Positions 12,930-24,224 of a stretch of DNA of 64,000 nt are shown piece after piece (positions within the stretch are counted from its first letter, which is position 1; the number at the start of each line of letters is the position of its first letter). The stretch spans positions 16,057,579-16,121,578 of the forward strand of contig OZ234500.1 in the NCBI GenBank assembly GCA_965153455.1, read 5' to 3'. The DNA comes from Sphagnum compactum. Lineage: Eukaryota > Bryophyta > Sphagnopsida > Sphagnales. The notes beneath the pieces are model-generated. The model was not told where the DNA came from. It saw only the letters and a program-made list of their open reading frames with translations, and did no database searches. The translations under genes and the position numbers were made by a program.

Positions 12930-13200
12930 AAGTTTTGGGGGCGAGGATTATTTTCATTTTTCCTTTGTTCCCAACATGTTCCCTTCGAGTTCCCATTGAG
13001 TTCCCAATATGTTCCCCAAGGGTGTTCCCAGTAGCACCTCACTTTAATCCCAAATGTTTTGTCAAAAGTCCTCCCCTTCCCCCCTATATAGGTGGGCCAA
13101 AGGGGGAGGCACTCCATCTTTCCATAGAATCTTCTATTTTGGGGAGCCTCCATAGTTTCAACTTTCTTTTTGGCAATAGGCCAATCAAATTGGCTCATTG
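12930..13200 (+). repeat. Dispersed repeat copy, plus orientation (LTR/promoter-like)
   Basis: Repeated GTTCCCA motifs at 12967-13030 are followed by CCCCTATATAGG (TATA-like, about 13081-13092) and a GGGGGAGGCACTCCATC block. The second half matches the reverse-oriented block at about 4810-4930. A partial echo of the GTTCCCA part occurs near 48140-48165. The long open frames on both strands here (12779-13198 minus, 12935-13228 plus) show no family resemblance and are probably incidental to a decayed retroelement. Confidence 0.5.
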
Positions 13201-13399
13201 CAAAAGAAAAAAAAGGTTGGACTTGTGAGGCACCCCCAACTAATTAATATGAAACATAATAGGTAAGTACCTCCATAGGAGAGAAGAATATGGATAGTAT
13301 TATAAGTCAGCTTTAACTTGGCCCACTTTTATTTATTTTTGAAGTACTGACTAGGTTTCAATCACAACAAAATGTTTTGGCAAACATTAGACCCCCCTA

Positions 13400-13417
13400 C
13401 CCCCCCCCCCCCCCCCC
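13400..13417. repeat. Poly-C homopolymer, 18 bases
   Basis: An uninterrupted run of 18 C on the plus strand, just after a shorter CCCCCC run. Similar long runs occur at 22415-22431 (17 C) and 27527-27543 (17 G). The exact length in such runs is prone to sequencing error. Confidence 0.85.
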
Positions 13418-13419
13418 AA

Positions 13420-15290
13420 TTGGCTTTCTATTGTTAGACCCAATGGTGTGGTAGTTTAAATTAGTTTATAATAAGAGCATCTCCATAGCCGCATTACACA
13501 TCATGTTTTGAACGAAGAACAATAAAAATTATGCTTAGGTTGGGATAATGAAGTGGCTTTGGGCCAACATTTGTGCACATGATACATTGCTTGGCAAAAG
13601 GCATTGTCGAGTCTTAACATCTACTCTTGATCGACGAAGATGAATGATTGGTCCATGTGGTTTGTTATTTGTAGTTTTAAGTTATTTTAGAGTTCCAATT
13701 TTCATGTTTATGGATTGGGGGCATTGGAGACAATAAGCTAGCCATCTTGGATGTGAAAAACATTGTTGGAAACCCAAATAAGTAGTATGGGTGGAGCTGT
13801 TCTAACTTGGGTTGGTTACTTAATAATGATTTTAAAGTGACATTCTTAGTAATGTGCTATTTATTTCACTACAATGGAAGTTATTGAAGGTACTTTGTTT
13901 TCACTATTATTTGGTTTGGAAAATAGACATGGATTATCTAAATGTTTTTTCTTTCACCTTGTCATGTATTGCACCCATAACCTCCCCATGTTATGAGTAC
14001 CAAGGGCCATGTCAAATGTCAGGTAACATGTGCCAAGGGTCTTGTAAGCATGTTACATGCCTTTTAGCATCTGTAACATGCCCAAAACATGCATCTGGGT
14101 TCCATGAGGTCCTAGGTGGAATAGGCCCGTTCCATTGTACATGACCCATGTTGTATGTACCACCTAATTAGTTCCTTCTCCTACTTAATCTCTACCTTAC
14201 CCTAAGGTCAGTTTTGTCATTAAATAATCCTCAAAAATAGAGAAATGAAATTTTATGAAAAATATGAAGTTGACATGTTGAAAATCATCAGAATTATTTC
14301 ACTACTCATATCACAATATTATTATAGTAATTGATGGAAAAAATTTATAATTTCAAAATTTAAATAATGAATATTTTTTTGGAGAAAAAATATTTATTTT
14401 GTCAATGTTTAAACTGACCCTAGGCTATGGTAATGGTAAATGGCCAATAAGAAAAATCAAAATTCAATCAAATGTCTAGTAGCAAAGGCTGATAAGAATT
14501 TTTTAAAAAACAATTCCAATCCGAAAGTGAACTGCACCCTGCAGGGCCAGTTACTAAAGAACGTAACCGCCAAAAAGGCATCAGATTTTTTTTCTTTGAA
14601 AATTTGGGGGAAAATTTCCCCCAAAAAATAGCCAAATTAGTCAAATTTACACTTGAAAAATAAAAACTTCCCTGTTTTTGTCCCAAAAAAAAAAGGGGGG
14701 CCAAATTTGGAGGAAACAAATTTGGAAAGCAGAGTTTATTTTGGGTGCACAATTTCGCCAAAATTCGGAAAAGAAAAGGAAAAAAAAAGGTTATAATATT
14801 CCCGTGTTTTCTGAGAAAAAATCACCAAATTTCGGGAAAAAGATTTAGAAAAAATTTCACCTTATTTGGATTCTGATTTTAGTTTGCTAGCATTTTTCGA
14901 ACTAAGTTTTTTTTCTTTTTTTTTCACTATTTAAAAAAAATCGACAGGTTCCAAAAACTTGTCACCATTTAATGCTAACTAATTGTCTAAATATGGCGAC
15001 ATGTGACCTTTTTTCCCCCTCAAAATATGGCGATTTTTGCGGTTTTTTTTTTCCCAAAAAAAGCCTTTGTACAATTAGCACTGGGGTTTTTTCCTGTCGT
15101 GACAGTGCGAAAATTCGCCACCCCAAAAAAGAAAAAGAAAAAGAAAAAGTGCTTGGAACCAGGGTTGTTTTTTCCTCAATTTTGTGATGCAGCTGAAGTG
15201 GCGATCATCCATAAGATAATTTAGCCATATTTGGCTACAGACTACATATGAAAGTAGGATAAAATTCAATTTTATCAAAAAAAGAAAAAG
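13420..15290. other. Intergenic DNA upstream of NF-YC
   Basis: AT-rich, with many runs of A, T and G. It includes a 21-bp odd palindrome at about 14604-14624 (TTGGGGGAAA-A-TTTCCCCCAA). Repeated 'CCAAATTT/AAATTTGG'-type phrases through 14560-15110 resemble those at 12240-12480, so the two stretches may share a decayed repeat. The frames at 13854-14144 and 14468-14761 (minus) show no recognisable protein. Confidence 0.5.
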
Positions 15291-15299
15291 AAAATCATG

Positions 15300-15467
15300 C
15301 CCCATGGGTATGCCCATGTGGTATGGCCGTGACATGGGATGGGAGAGGGGGGGAGGACGGGGGGTGTCGGGGAATGGGGTTACAGCAGCGAGCGAGCGGG
15401 CGAGCGAGCGCAGGGGAAGAAGGAAGGGAAGTGAAGGGAAGGGAAGGAAGACGCGATTGTTGCAGCG
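15300..15467 (+). promoter_or_regulatory. Putative NF-YC proximal promoter and 5' leader
   Basis: Immediately upstream of the chosen NF-YC start, composition turns GC- and purine-rich. There is a G/A-rich stretch near 15340-15370, an AGCGAGCG repeat near 15387-15410, then (GGGAA)-like repeats from about 15412 to 15450. Such purine-rich leaders are common just ahead of plant start codons. No TATA box is obvious within it. The transcription start cannot be placed from sequence alone. Confidence 0.35.
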
Positions 15468-18400
15468 ATGGCAGCGCACCAAATGCCTACCACGGCTCCA
15501 GGGATGCCGCATCCAAACGCGGTGATGGCGACGCAATACGCGCACTCACAACCACAGGTACATTCAATTTTTTTTCCGTTCACAAAATGGCTCCCAAACG
15601 AGCAAATTCTTTGTGTCAAGAAACAAAACAAAAGCATATGCATAATACACGTGTGTTGTTGTGTTTTTAACATAAGGTAGGTAGTCGCGCGCGCGCGTGT
15701 TGGTTCTGTGCTCGTCCGTCCGTTGTTGTTTCATGTGTGCTGATGGATGGCTGTGGAGAAAATTTGATTGAAGGAAAAGTAGGTAACTATTGGTGTTGTT
15801 TTTCTTCTGATGGATGTTGGTTCGTTTATTGTTTTCCTTTGCCGCCGGGCGGGGGTCGCGGGGTTCTCTCTCCGTTTCTTAGCCACAGCTTCATTACCAG
15901 CACTTGCAGAAACAGCAGCTGCAAACTTTCTGGCAACAGCAGATTCAAGAGATCGAACAAGTAAACGGTGCGCAATTGCCGATCTCTGCTTGTTTTTTCT
16001 GTTTCTGCTGTTCTGTATTCTGCTCGCCTTTCCCTGGTGACGTCTCTCTTCTTTTTCTGCTTCTTCTTGTCTTTGTTCTTATTTTCCCGCCTTGTGCACA
16101 GAGTTCAGAAATCATCAGCTGCCATTAGCGCGCATCAAGAAGATTATGAAGTCGGATGAAGATGTGAAGGTAAAAGCCATTCTTGCCATGGTGAAATGAG
16201 CACCATCTCTACTTTAGGTTGTTAGACAACGGGCTATTGCTGCTGAGGTTGCTGAGGATGCCCTACTTCATCACAGGGGCCAAGTGTTGTGGCACCTTAT
16301 TACTATTATTGACTGTCTCTTCGTGCTTAAGGTTCCACCACCACTTCTGCTGCAAACGAATGACTCAAGCGAGTTTAGATTTGTTCTCATTTGCAATCAC
16401 ATCTGTTGTTTATAGCACTTGCATACAGTATTTCTTTTTGGGCTCTAGATTGAGCATGAAGCCAAAACTGGTCTGCAAGGGCTGGATTCCCGGAGTTCAT
16501 CATCATCAGTTTTGGATATGCAGAGATGATAATGTCCAACTCTCTCTCTCTCCTTCTCCTCCTTCATTCTCTCTCCCTAAGGTGTTTGTTGAGCCGAGAG
16601 AAGGTTAGCATCTCCTGTGATGAGAACAGGACAAGCCTTTGGGCTTTCACACATGAGGTTAAGGCTTCCTGCTTCAGTGGATCTCAACATAAGGTGAAAG
16701 CTGTTGTGTTTCTATTGCTTTTATCATGGCAATTTTCCATTGTTGTGGATACCTTGTCTGCTGCTTATGTGTAGAGCCAGTGATAAACTCTGAAATGTTG
16801 TTGTGTTTTCTATGGCTTTTACCATGGCAACTGCCCATTGTTGTGGATAGTCTGCTGTTTATGTTCCAGTGACAACCTCTGTTTCATATGTCGTGCTTTG
16901 TTTCATCAGGCACACTATTGTCCTCCATTCTTTCTGTTGATGAGCACATGAAGAATGGAAAGCATCCTTTGAGCCTTATTAAGCTCACTAAAATGTCGCC
17001 TTCAGTTTCATTTACGACATTTGGTTGCTCTATACACTTGGAAACTCATCATCACCATCATTAGAATTTGCCTGCTGTAAAGCAAGTCACTGTAGTGACT
17101 GCTGTGGTTTCAAAACTAGTTGCACAGCAACAGTCCACAAACCACTGACAGAAGTTCAGGTTGGATTGGAGTCAAGAAGCAAGAGTGGAATGAGATTGAC
17201 ACTGAGAGATTGAACTTCTTCAGTTTGATGTGACCAGAAACCCTAAAGAGAGGACTGATAGCATAACCAGACCCTAAAGAGGAACAAACTCAGATTCTCT
17301 GTTCAAAATGGTTGATGGCTTTGTGACAACAGATGATTGCAGCAGAGGCCCCAGTTCTTTTTGCAAAAGCATGTGAAATGTTCATCCTGGAGTTGACCCT
17401 GCGATCATGGATCCATACTGAGGAGAACAAGCGGCGGACACTTCAAAGAAGTGATATTGCTGGTGCCATCACTCGGGGTGACATCTTTGATTTCCTTGTA
17501 GACATTGTTCCACGGGACGAGCTCAAGGTTAGAATTTACATAGCCTTTGGTATTTGATGTAGTGCTATAGCTGTATGGTTGTCTACTTTCAATTATTGTT
17601 TATGGTGATTGGAGTATTTGGATTCTTGCAGTGCATAAAATTAGCATGTTGGCTTCCAGGATGAAGATTTGGCAGTTCCTTGGCCTGGAGTTCCAGGTGA
17701 ACCAGTGCCATACGGAAACATGTATTATCCACCTATTCCAGGGCAGCCCATGCACCATCCAATGGTGACACCTGTAAGTGCCTTGTTTTAGGCAAAAGTT
17801 CAGTGTCGGTTTTTATGGTGTTATTGGCATTTTGCAGCCTTTATAGTATTGCTGTGTACCCAGTATTGTAATGGTTATTACATGCTGAAAGTCATTCAAT
17901 ATGCAAGAGTCAGGTGGTCTGATTTGATGGGACATCAAATTTTGGCAGTTCATTTTGACCTCTTAGTATGATGCCAGTTTAACAAATGTATGCTGCGGAG
18001 TAGGATTGTGGGAGATGACTTGCAGTGCATGCACATGATATCATACTCACTGAAATAGTTTCCCTAGCTTTTGCAGGAGATGATGGTTGGGCAGCCAGCA
18101 ATTGCACAAAATCCACAATTGATGTACCAGCCACCACAGGTAACTAAAATATCTTGGAGAGTGATCACCGAGCCAATGCTTTGTGCGGAGAGAAATAATG
18201 TTTTCTTTGTTCACAGGGTTAGATGACTAAAAACATCTTTTCCTGGTCTGTCCTCAGTCCAACAAGTTTCACTGTTTGTTTATTACTGATACTTGTTGGA
18301 CTGAGGACAGACCAGGAAAGGATGTTTCTTTGTTCACAGGGTTAGATGGCTAAAAACATCCTTTCCTGGTCTGTCCTCAGTCCAACGAGCATCACTGTTT

Positions 18401-18702
18401 GTTTATTACTGATACTTGTTGGACCGAGGACAGACCAGGAAAGGATGTTTCTTTGTTCACAGGGTTAGATGACTAAAAACATCCTTTCCTGGTCTGTCCT
18501 CAGTCCAACGAGTATGACTGTTTGTTCATTACTGATACTCATTGGACTGAGGACAGACCAGGAAAGGATGTTTCTTTGTTCACAGGGTTAGATGGCTAGA
18601 AACATCCTTTCCTGGTCTGTCCTCAGTCCAATGAGTATCACTGTTTGTTTATTACTGATACTTCTTCTGAATCTGCCACTGCAGCAAGGACATATGCAGT
18701 AA
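15468..18702 (+). CDS. NF-YC: NF-YC: nuclear transcription factor Y subunit C (histone-fold)
   Basis: Subunit of the CCAAT-binding NF-Y trimer. NF-YC pairs with NF-YB through a histone fold, the dimer imports into the nucleus and recruits NF-YA or CO-like factors. I rebuilt seven exons: 15468-15557, 15889-15960, 16104-16169, 17333-17527, 17660-17773, 18077-18139 and 18685-18702. All junctions are GT-AG and all introns are phase 0, giving 205 aa. Residues 31-54 are Gln-rich and end 'QQQIQEIEQ'. Residues 55-141 are the core: '[14 protein letters not shown]', '[19 protein letters not shown]', '[17 protein letters not shown]' and '[14 protein letters not shown]', all canonical. The tail is Pro/Met/Gln-rich and ends QGHMQ. 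The start is the ATG opening 'MAAHQMP'. The last exon encodes only five residues and is the least certain part, because the preceding intron holds four competing acceptors. The gene is convergent with Rubisco activase. Confidence 0.93.
18199..18663 (+). repeat. 123-bp tandem array of hairpins in NF-YC last intron
   Basis: The arm beginning CCTGGTCTGTCCTCAGTCC starts at 18242, 18365, 18488 and 18611, exactly 123 bases apart. In each of the first three units it is followed, after a loop of about 23 bases, by its reverse complement (right arms at 18291, 18414 and 18537). The core arm is 26 bp and is perfect in unit 1. Adding the flanking AAACATC/GATGTTT and GTATCA/TGATAC pairs extends the stem to roughly 40 bp. 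The fourth unit has only the left arm plus a loop remnant. Spacers between hairpins carry TTTCTTTGTTCACAG, a plausible 3' splice site, ending at 18216, 18339, 18462 and 18585. Confidence 0.95.
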
Positions 18703-19654
18703 TTCCATTGGACAGCAGGAAGTTTGCCAGCTGCCAATGGGAAATGTGATGGTCAACAGAAGTAGTTGAAACATGTTCACCACAGCAAATTTTCAGGTTC
18801 TATTTTTACAACCATATTACTCTGTTAAGAAGGAAACATAGAGGGTCATCTATGATGCCAATTTTTGAACAGGCTGGATGACCTGGGAGTTTGCCCTCAA
18901 GCAAAGATACAGATCATCTGTGATGCCAATTCCAATAGCCAAGATGATCTTGGGAGCTTGCCCATGCTGAAGGTTTACTGTCTGGTGTCAATTTATGTTT
19001 CATACCTGTACTCTGGGGCTACCTGTCGAGAAGATTGTAATACTTGCAGCTGATTGGAAGGTCAGCATGTCTGCCTTGCTGCTGAAGCATAGTAACTCTG
19101 AGGTGCACTGCAAGTATGTAAACCTTTGAAGACTTCCAGGTCAAGTCTCTGCATTTCCTCCTTTTGCTTTCAAGGATTCTCTCTATTTAAATATTACAGG
19201 AGTGGCTGGCTGCAGCCCAGTCCACCTTTTGTCTATCTTTATTATCAAATATATAGCAGGCATAAATAACAGAATTTGGTCCCTGATTCAATTGCTCCCT
19301 TGTCCCAGTGATTCAATTGGGTGCTGTGAAATTCAAGTATGAAAAGTGTGAAGTCCAAGTATGAAAGGTTTGAACGCTTGTAGCACCCTGAAATTTATTA
19401 ATTATTACCTTCAGAAGTTGCTGCTGCACATGCATATTAATGCTCATTCCAATAGTATAAAACACTTGTACAGTAGTAACTTTCAAAGAACAAGTCTTAA
19501 TCCCTATAATGATGCAGACGTACAAAAACCCTTTGTATGTTTGTTGAAAGATCCTGTACAAAAGCAGTGATGGATGTCAGTTCAATTGTGCATTATTGTT
19601 TTTGCCCTTCTTGCACTGATAGAAACAATCAACCAAAAATCTTTTCTTCTTCTT
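18703..19654. other. Convergent 3' flank between NF-YC and Rubisco activase
   Basis: About 950 bases between the two stop codons, presumably holding both 3' UTRs. Directly after the NF-YC stop the sequence stays moderately GC-rich (to about 19200). It includes an imperfect repeat of the phrase 'GAT(g)CCAATTT/GATGCCAATTCC' near 18855 and 18923. No strong AATAAA signal could be assigned with confidence on either strand. The frames at 19313-19570 on both strands show no recognisable protein. Confidence 0.5.
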
Positions 19655-22600
19655 CTACTTGAAGTCGTAGACACATGTGCCATCATCACTGCGAGCAGTT
19701 GGGTCATAGTTCTCAGCATTCTTATCTGTGCAACCTTCAGGCACCGGAAGGTTGACATGTTGGGCTGCTTTACCTGATGGAAAACACACAAGAAAAATCA
19801 CCCCTCATGAAACTGAGCTTGTTAGTTTTTGCTTTCTCTATCTTATGAAATGTTGTTAGTGTTGCCCCTCTCACTCTTTATACCCTTTTCCATGCAACTT
19901 TTCTGGTTTAACATACCCTTTTCTATGCAACTTTCCTACTTTTAACATACCTTGTTCTATGAAGCTTTCCTAGTTTAATATGCCCTTGCTTTCCTAGTTT
20001 AACATGCCCTTGTCTACATAACTTTTCTAGTTTGACATAGACTTGCTTTCATAGATTATTAGCAAACTACGTCAAAATTATATCACTTCCGGATGTGCTT
20101 TAATGGCAACTCAGAAAATACATGAGATCTATGATAATGAAAATTACAAGTGAAAACTAAGGAATAAAACTTACCCAAGAATGTGCCTTGTTTGATGGCA
20201 TCATCATTGGCATCACCCAATGCTGCTGAGCTCAAATACTTGTCGGCGAGTTGCACACGCTTCACATTCTCTTGCTCTTGGACTAACATGAAACCATACT
20301 GCATTAGTGTCCCGAGTGTCATTTTTGGTTTGTCAAATGTAACAGGGCCTTCCCTTGAGTTCACTAGCCTCTTGCCCAAGTTCTCCACACCAGTCGCTGA
20401 TACCCACTTTCGCACCTCATCATCATAAACTCGGGCCCTTAATGCACCAAAGAAATCTGCAAGAAGTATCCCATAAGAGTTTATTATTATGCAAAATTTC
20501 TCAATATAGAAATAGGCGTTATACCTAGTGCGTTCTGGGATTTGAAGGGCCCTGGAAAACATGGGTGGAGCCCAAGTGGAAGGGCATGAAAACTCAGAAG
20601 AAGGTCCTGTGTGCTCTGTAGGACAAGGCCTCCTCCCGCAGAAATCCTGAGAAGGTTTTCTTTCAAATCATCCATATCTTTTCAGATTCAATGGCGCAGA
20701 TCATCTCAAACCAACAGCTGCAACTCTACGTGACTGCCCTTGTGATGGGGATTACCATGTAATGCCCTCTAACTCAACAATACTTCATATAATTCCCCTT
20801 AAAATACCACCGCAAAAAAACTTCTCAGGTTCTTATGTATGCATCAAGCTAGCAATCACAAATAAATAAATAAATATTCAAGAAAAAAAAACCTTCCAGA
20901 ATCCAATGTGAAAAAAGATCTGGCACACTTACCAATAGACTGACCAGGGAACTGGTCGACTAATTTGGTGACATCTTCATCGCTCACATTATCAGATCTG
21001 AAAATGCCCTTGCACACGCCAATTCGGTCTTCACGAGTTGGTGCCCAATAGAACTTCTCCATGCGTCCATCACGGATGAGAGGGGCATAGAGAGTGGAGA
21101 AATCATTCCCGGTGACAATGATTGGGACGCGAGGAATCTCATCCTTTGTGTAAATCCCTGGAAGCTGAACATTAGTGGGATTATCTGCAATGTTCATGAG
21201 AGTGGCATTTACCATCTGGTTGTTCACTGTGTATTGGGTGGTGCCACCCATACGCCCGGCACCTGCATCCAGATCATTGATGAAGAGTGCACACATCTTC
21301 CCCTTTTTGATAACGTCAGACGCCTCACGATACCTCTGCCTGATGAGCTTGGCTGGCTCTCCAGCATTCCCACTCTCCAACTCTCCTGCACTCATCATAA
21401 TAGGGCTGCACAATGTACAACCGAATTTTTAGATGAATAATCCATGCCCATAATCATCATGAGAGCGCCTCTATCTCATGAAAAAGCAATTAAATTTCAT
21501 GTCTTACATCCATGCTCGTGGTTCTGAGGAAAAAATTATGTAATCTTGAATAGTACCATCTGCACCACTTACAAGACCAGCTACTATCATATAATTACCC
21601 GTGTATAGTTCCACTAACATGTTATTTTTTTAACAGTAATTCATGATGAAGTCCAACTGTCTGATTTGAAGTAGTTGATAATTTGAAATGAGAAGGGCAT
21701 GTGTCAAAATATATGTCTCATGCCCAAAATGTGAAAAAGTGTATTTAGAACACTTTTTTTATCATGCACAATTGTTTCAGTGTTTGTGTAAAACAAGTAA
21801 TTCAAGTTTCATGTTTACATACATAAGCACTACTACCCCACAACATGTCTCCAATTCTACACTACATATCCACGAACGTTGTAGAGAAATCTCCAGAACA
21901 CCAATTTGAAGGTAACATGACAATGAGTGCAGCCATGACTTTATGAGAGAGAGTTGCTCATGAAGTGTCAGACCATCATGTTCGTAATCACAAATAGCAA
22001 TGACAAGCTGCCATGACTACCCACTGATTTCATCAGTTCCTGATGGCAGGTGTAGATTAAGTATCTAATAATCAGCCTCAAACTCTGGGCAAACAATTAT
22101 ACACAACCTGCATCCTGAGTTTCTGTCACATTTCTGGAAGCAACGGGGAAGGGAAGACCAAGTCATGATGACATTACAGTTCAAATAACTTACTTGATTC
22201 CGAGCTTGGACATGACGAGCTCGCACTGGAAAGACTTCCCTTGTCCCTTGCCTCCCCATATGCCCAAAATGAGGGGAACCTGTCAACAACAAAGTCAATA
22301 CTGAGCTTGACAACTATCTTCTCTTCTCATCCTCAGAATGCTGTAGCATGCAGGCACAAGTTCTTGCACTGTATATGAATGAGTCATATGAAAGAGAAAA
22401 AGGATTTTGCAAAACCCCCCCCCCCCCCCCCAAATAAAAACCACAAACGACAGAGACAATGGTCGAAAAAAAAGGTGATCGGATCTACCTTGATGTTTGG
22501 TAGATTCATAAAATTCTTAGCAACATGAACCACAAGCTTGTCCATGAATGCAGGTGCAATGTAAAGCCCATCCATCATGTTATCCATGCTATATCTGCTC

Positions 22601-23284
22601 CAAAAGAATCATGGTGACAGACCCATGAAGTTGGATTTATAAGAATCTGGAAAACATATGGAAAACCATAGAGCAATGGAAAAGACTTGCTTCTTCATTA
22701 TTATTTGGCTTTCTTGTTCAGGTGATCCAAGAGACATGTTTCTTTGAATACTGCAAAAAACTATTGTTGTCGCACTTGGTGATTGATAGTAGAGTCCATG
22801 AAGGTATATGCAATTCCAGGAAATCTTTTCACCAAATGTGGGGTTTGCATTTCAAGCCCCAGAAAATGTGATCAGTTAGTAAGAAAAAAGAGAGGTCGAA
22901 TGAATTCTAGCAAGAAAAGATGGTGGGTAGATGATTCTCTCACGTGCGTTGAGCAGTGCTGATGTAGTCATAGGAACTCATGATTGCAGTCTGTGTACCC
23001 AGCCCAACAGCTCCTTGGAACAAAGAATCCACCATACCCTTACCGCGCTGTATGTCTTGTTGATCATCGGAGATATCGTAACCCAGTCCTTTCCATCTGT
23101 CCTCTTTACCACCCTCCCCAGCTTTTGCTTCACAAACCACGCGAGCATTTGCGTTTGCCACACCCAATGTCAAACTCCCAGATGCCTTCTGGTTGCACCC
23201 AAGGAATGTTGAGCTCGGTAGACTGCTGCTCCTGCTGGCGCCACCTGCTTGAGCTCCACTTGAGCCGTTGCTAATCTGCTCCAT
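19655..23284 (-). CDS. RCA: Rubisco activase, long redox-regulated form, chloroplast
   Basis: Stromal AAA+ ATPase that frees inhibitory sugar phosphates from Rubisco. Exons on the minus strand are 23284-22944, 22594-22489, 22279-22194, 21405-20933, 20456-20175 and 19773-19655. All are GT-AG, total 1407 bp, giving 468 aa, close to the Arabidopsis long form. An N-terminal transit peptide contains 'SSTFLG' and probably ends near 'RVVCEAK'. Next come '[22 protein letters not shown]', Walker A GGKGQGKS (158-165), Walker B region 'ALFINDLD' (217-224), '[15 protein letters not shown]' and '[18 protein letters not shown]'. The last exon is a 38-residue tail with Cys444 and Cys463 in GCTD and GTCVYDF context; these are the thioredoxin-f-regulated pair of alpha-type activases. 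The chosen start is MEQISNG; an in-frame ATG six codons upstream (23302) is an alternative. Retaining the last intron would replace the redox tail. Confidence 0.96.
19885..20055. repeat. Degenerate tandem repeat of about 33 bp in RCA last intron
   Basis: Four to five imperfect units of the form 'ATGCAACTTTTCT-GGTTTAACATACCCTTTTCT' occur in the intron between the last two Rubisco activase exons (19774-20174). On the coding strand the array is A/G-rich and lies well downstream of the exon 5 donor. Confidence 0.65.
22415..22431. repeat. Poly-C homopolymer (17) in RCA intron
   Basis: An uninterrupted run of 17 C on the plus strand (G on the coding strand) inside the 209-bp intron between Rubisco activase exons 2 and 3 (22280-22488). 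G-runs in short plant introns could affect splicing; no effect can be read from sequence alone. Confidence 0.85.
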
Positions 23285-24180
23285 TGCAACCACCACCCAC
23301 ATATCAAAATCTCTGTCTCTCTGGTCTCTAGAGGTCTTTCTGTGTGTGTCTCTGTTTCTCTCGCTTGAATTGGTGGATACAAGTCCTAACCAATTCCCAA
23401 CTATGCAAAACAAGCTCAAGGGAACTCGTATTCTTGTCTGAGCGAAAGCAAACAGTTCCATTTTCAAGATGCAAAGATTTGAGTTGTCCACAAAACATCA
23501 CATGATCTTACAACAACAAACTCATCAGCTGCTTGGTGGGAGTTCTTGGGAAGCAAACCTGAGCTGCAGAGACTGTTTGCGAGGCACCAACACTCATCAT
23601 CGTCGCCATTGTTGCTGTTATAAACCCAAAAAGAAAATTTCTGCCAGGAGGAGGAAATGGGTAGTCGAAGGAAATGCTCCCCCACCTCCCACAAACACAG
23701 AACCCAGCAAACCCAATAATCTAAGAGAAATTTATTCCTCCTGTCTGCTGCTGCTGAATTAGTGCGAGACACAAAAACTTCCAGCACAAAAACTCTTCTA
23801 GACTTTTGCACTTCTTCTTCTTCTTCTTTCTTCTCTTTCCTTTTCTCGCTCTCTCACAGCCACCAACAACCCTTTTCCTTCTCTCTCCGTCTCCAGCTAC
23901 ACTAGTACAAGAGCAACAAGAGTAACGATTTGTTAATCCGCTCAAGGATATCACTGCTCTCTTCCTGTGGTCCTTATTTCCCCAGCTGCTGCCAAAGTGT
24001 TGGTCCAATCTACCTATCTCCGCACAACAATTGATGGCTCTGCCCTTCAAATCCACATCCATGATTTGATCCAAGTTCAACATACTAAATTGGAAACTCA
24101 TGGTGGTGAAAGAAACCCTAGTGGATCCTTCAATTATGCCCTGAACTTCTTTCTCTAGTGGACTCCACATGAGTCCCCCT
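23285..24180 (-). promoter_or_regulatory. Putative RCA 5' leader and proximal promoter
   Basis: Upstream of the Rubisco activase start. The coding strand is GA-rich close to the ATG (plus-strand CTCTGTCTCTCTGG near 23311 and GTGTGTGTCTCTG near 23342). There is a longer GAA/GA tract at 23810-23870. Open frames on both strands here (23464-23811 minus, 23721-24170 minus, 23469-23762 plus) have no family resemblance and are best read as shadows in GC-richer promoter sequence. I cannot place the TSS or individual light-response boxes with confidence. Confidence 0.4.
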
Positions 24181-24224
24181 CATTCATTCATTCCACAGCA
24201 AACATTATACACAATACCTGCTAC

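Noticed and set aside
12779-13228. Overlapping open frames on both strands (139 and 97 codons)
   Set aside because: They cover a dispersed noncoding repeat also found at 4.8 kb, and neither resembles a protein family.
15075-15545. 156-codon minus-strand frame antisense to NF-YC exon 1
   Set aside because: Arises from purine/pyrimidine-rich leader sequence; the opposite strand carries the real NF-YC start.
18199-18663. Repeat array taken as a CRISPR array
   Set aside because: Units are hairpins in a plant intron with near-identical spacers, not short repeats with unique spacers.
23464-24170. Long frames upstream of Rubisco activase
   Set aside because: They lie in the GA/CT-rich promoter and leader and show no homology or splice connection to a protein.
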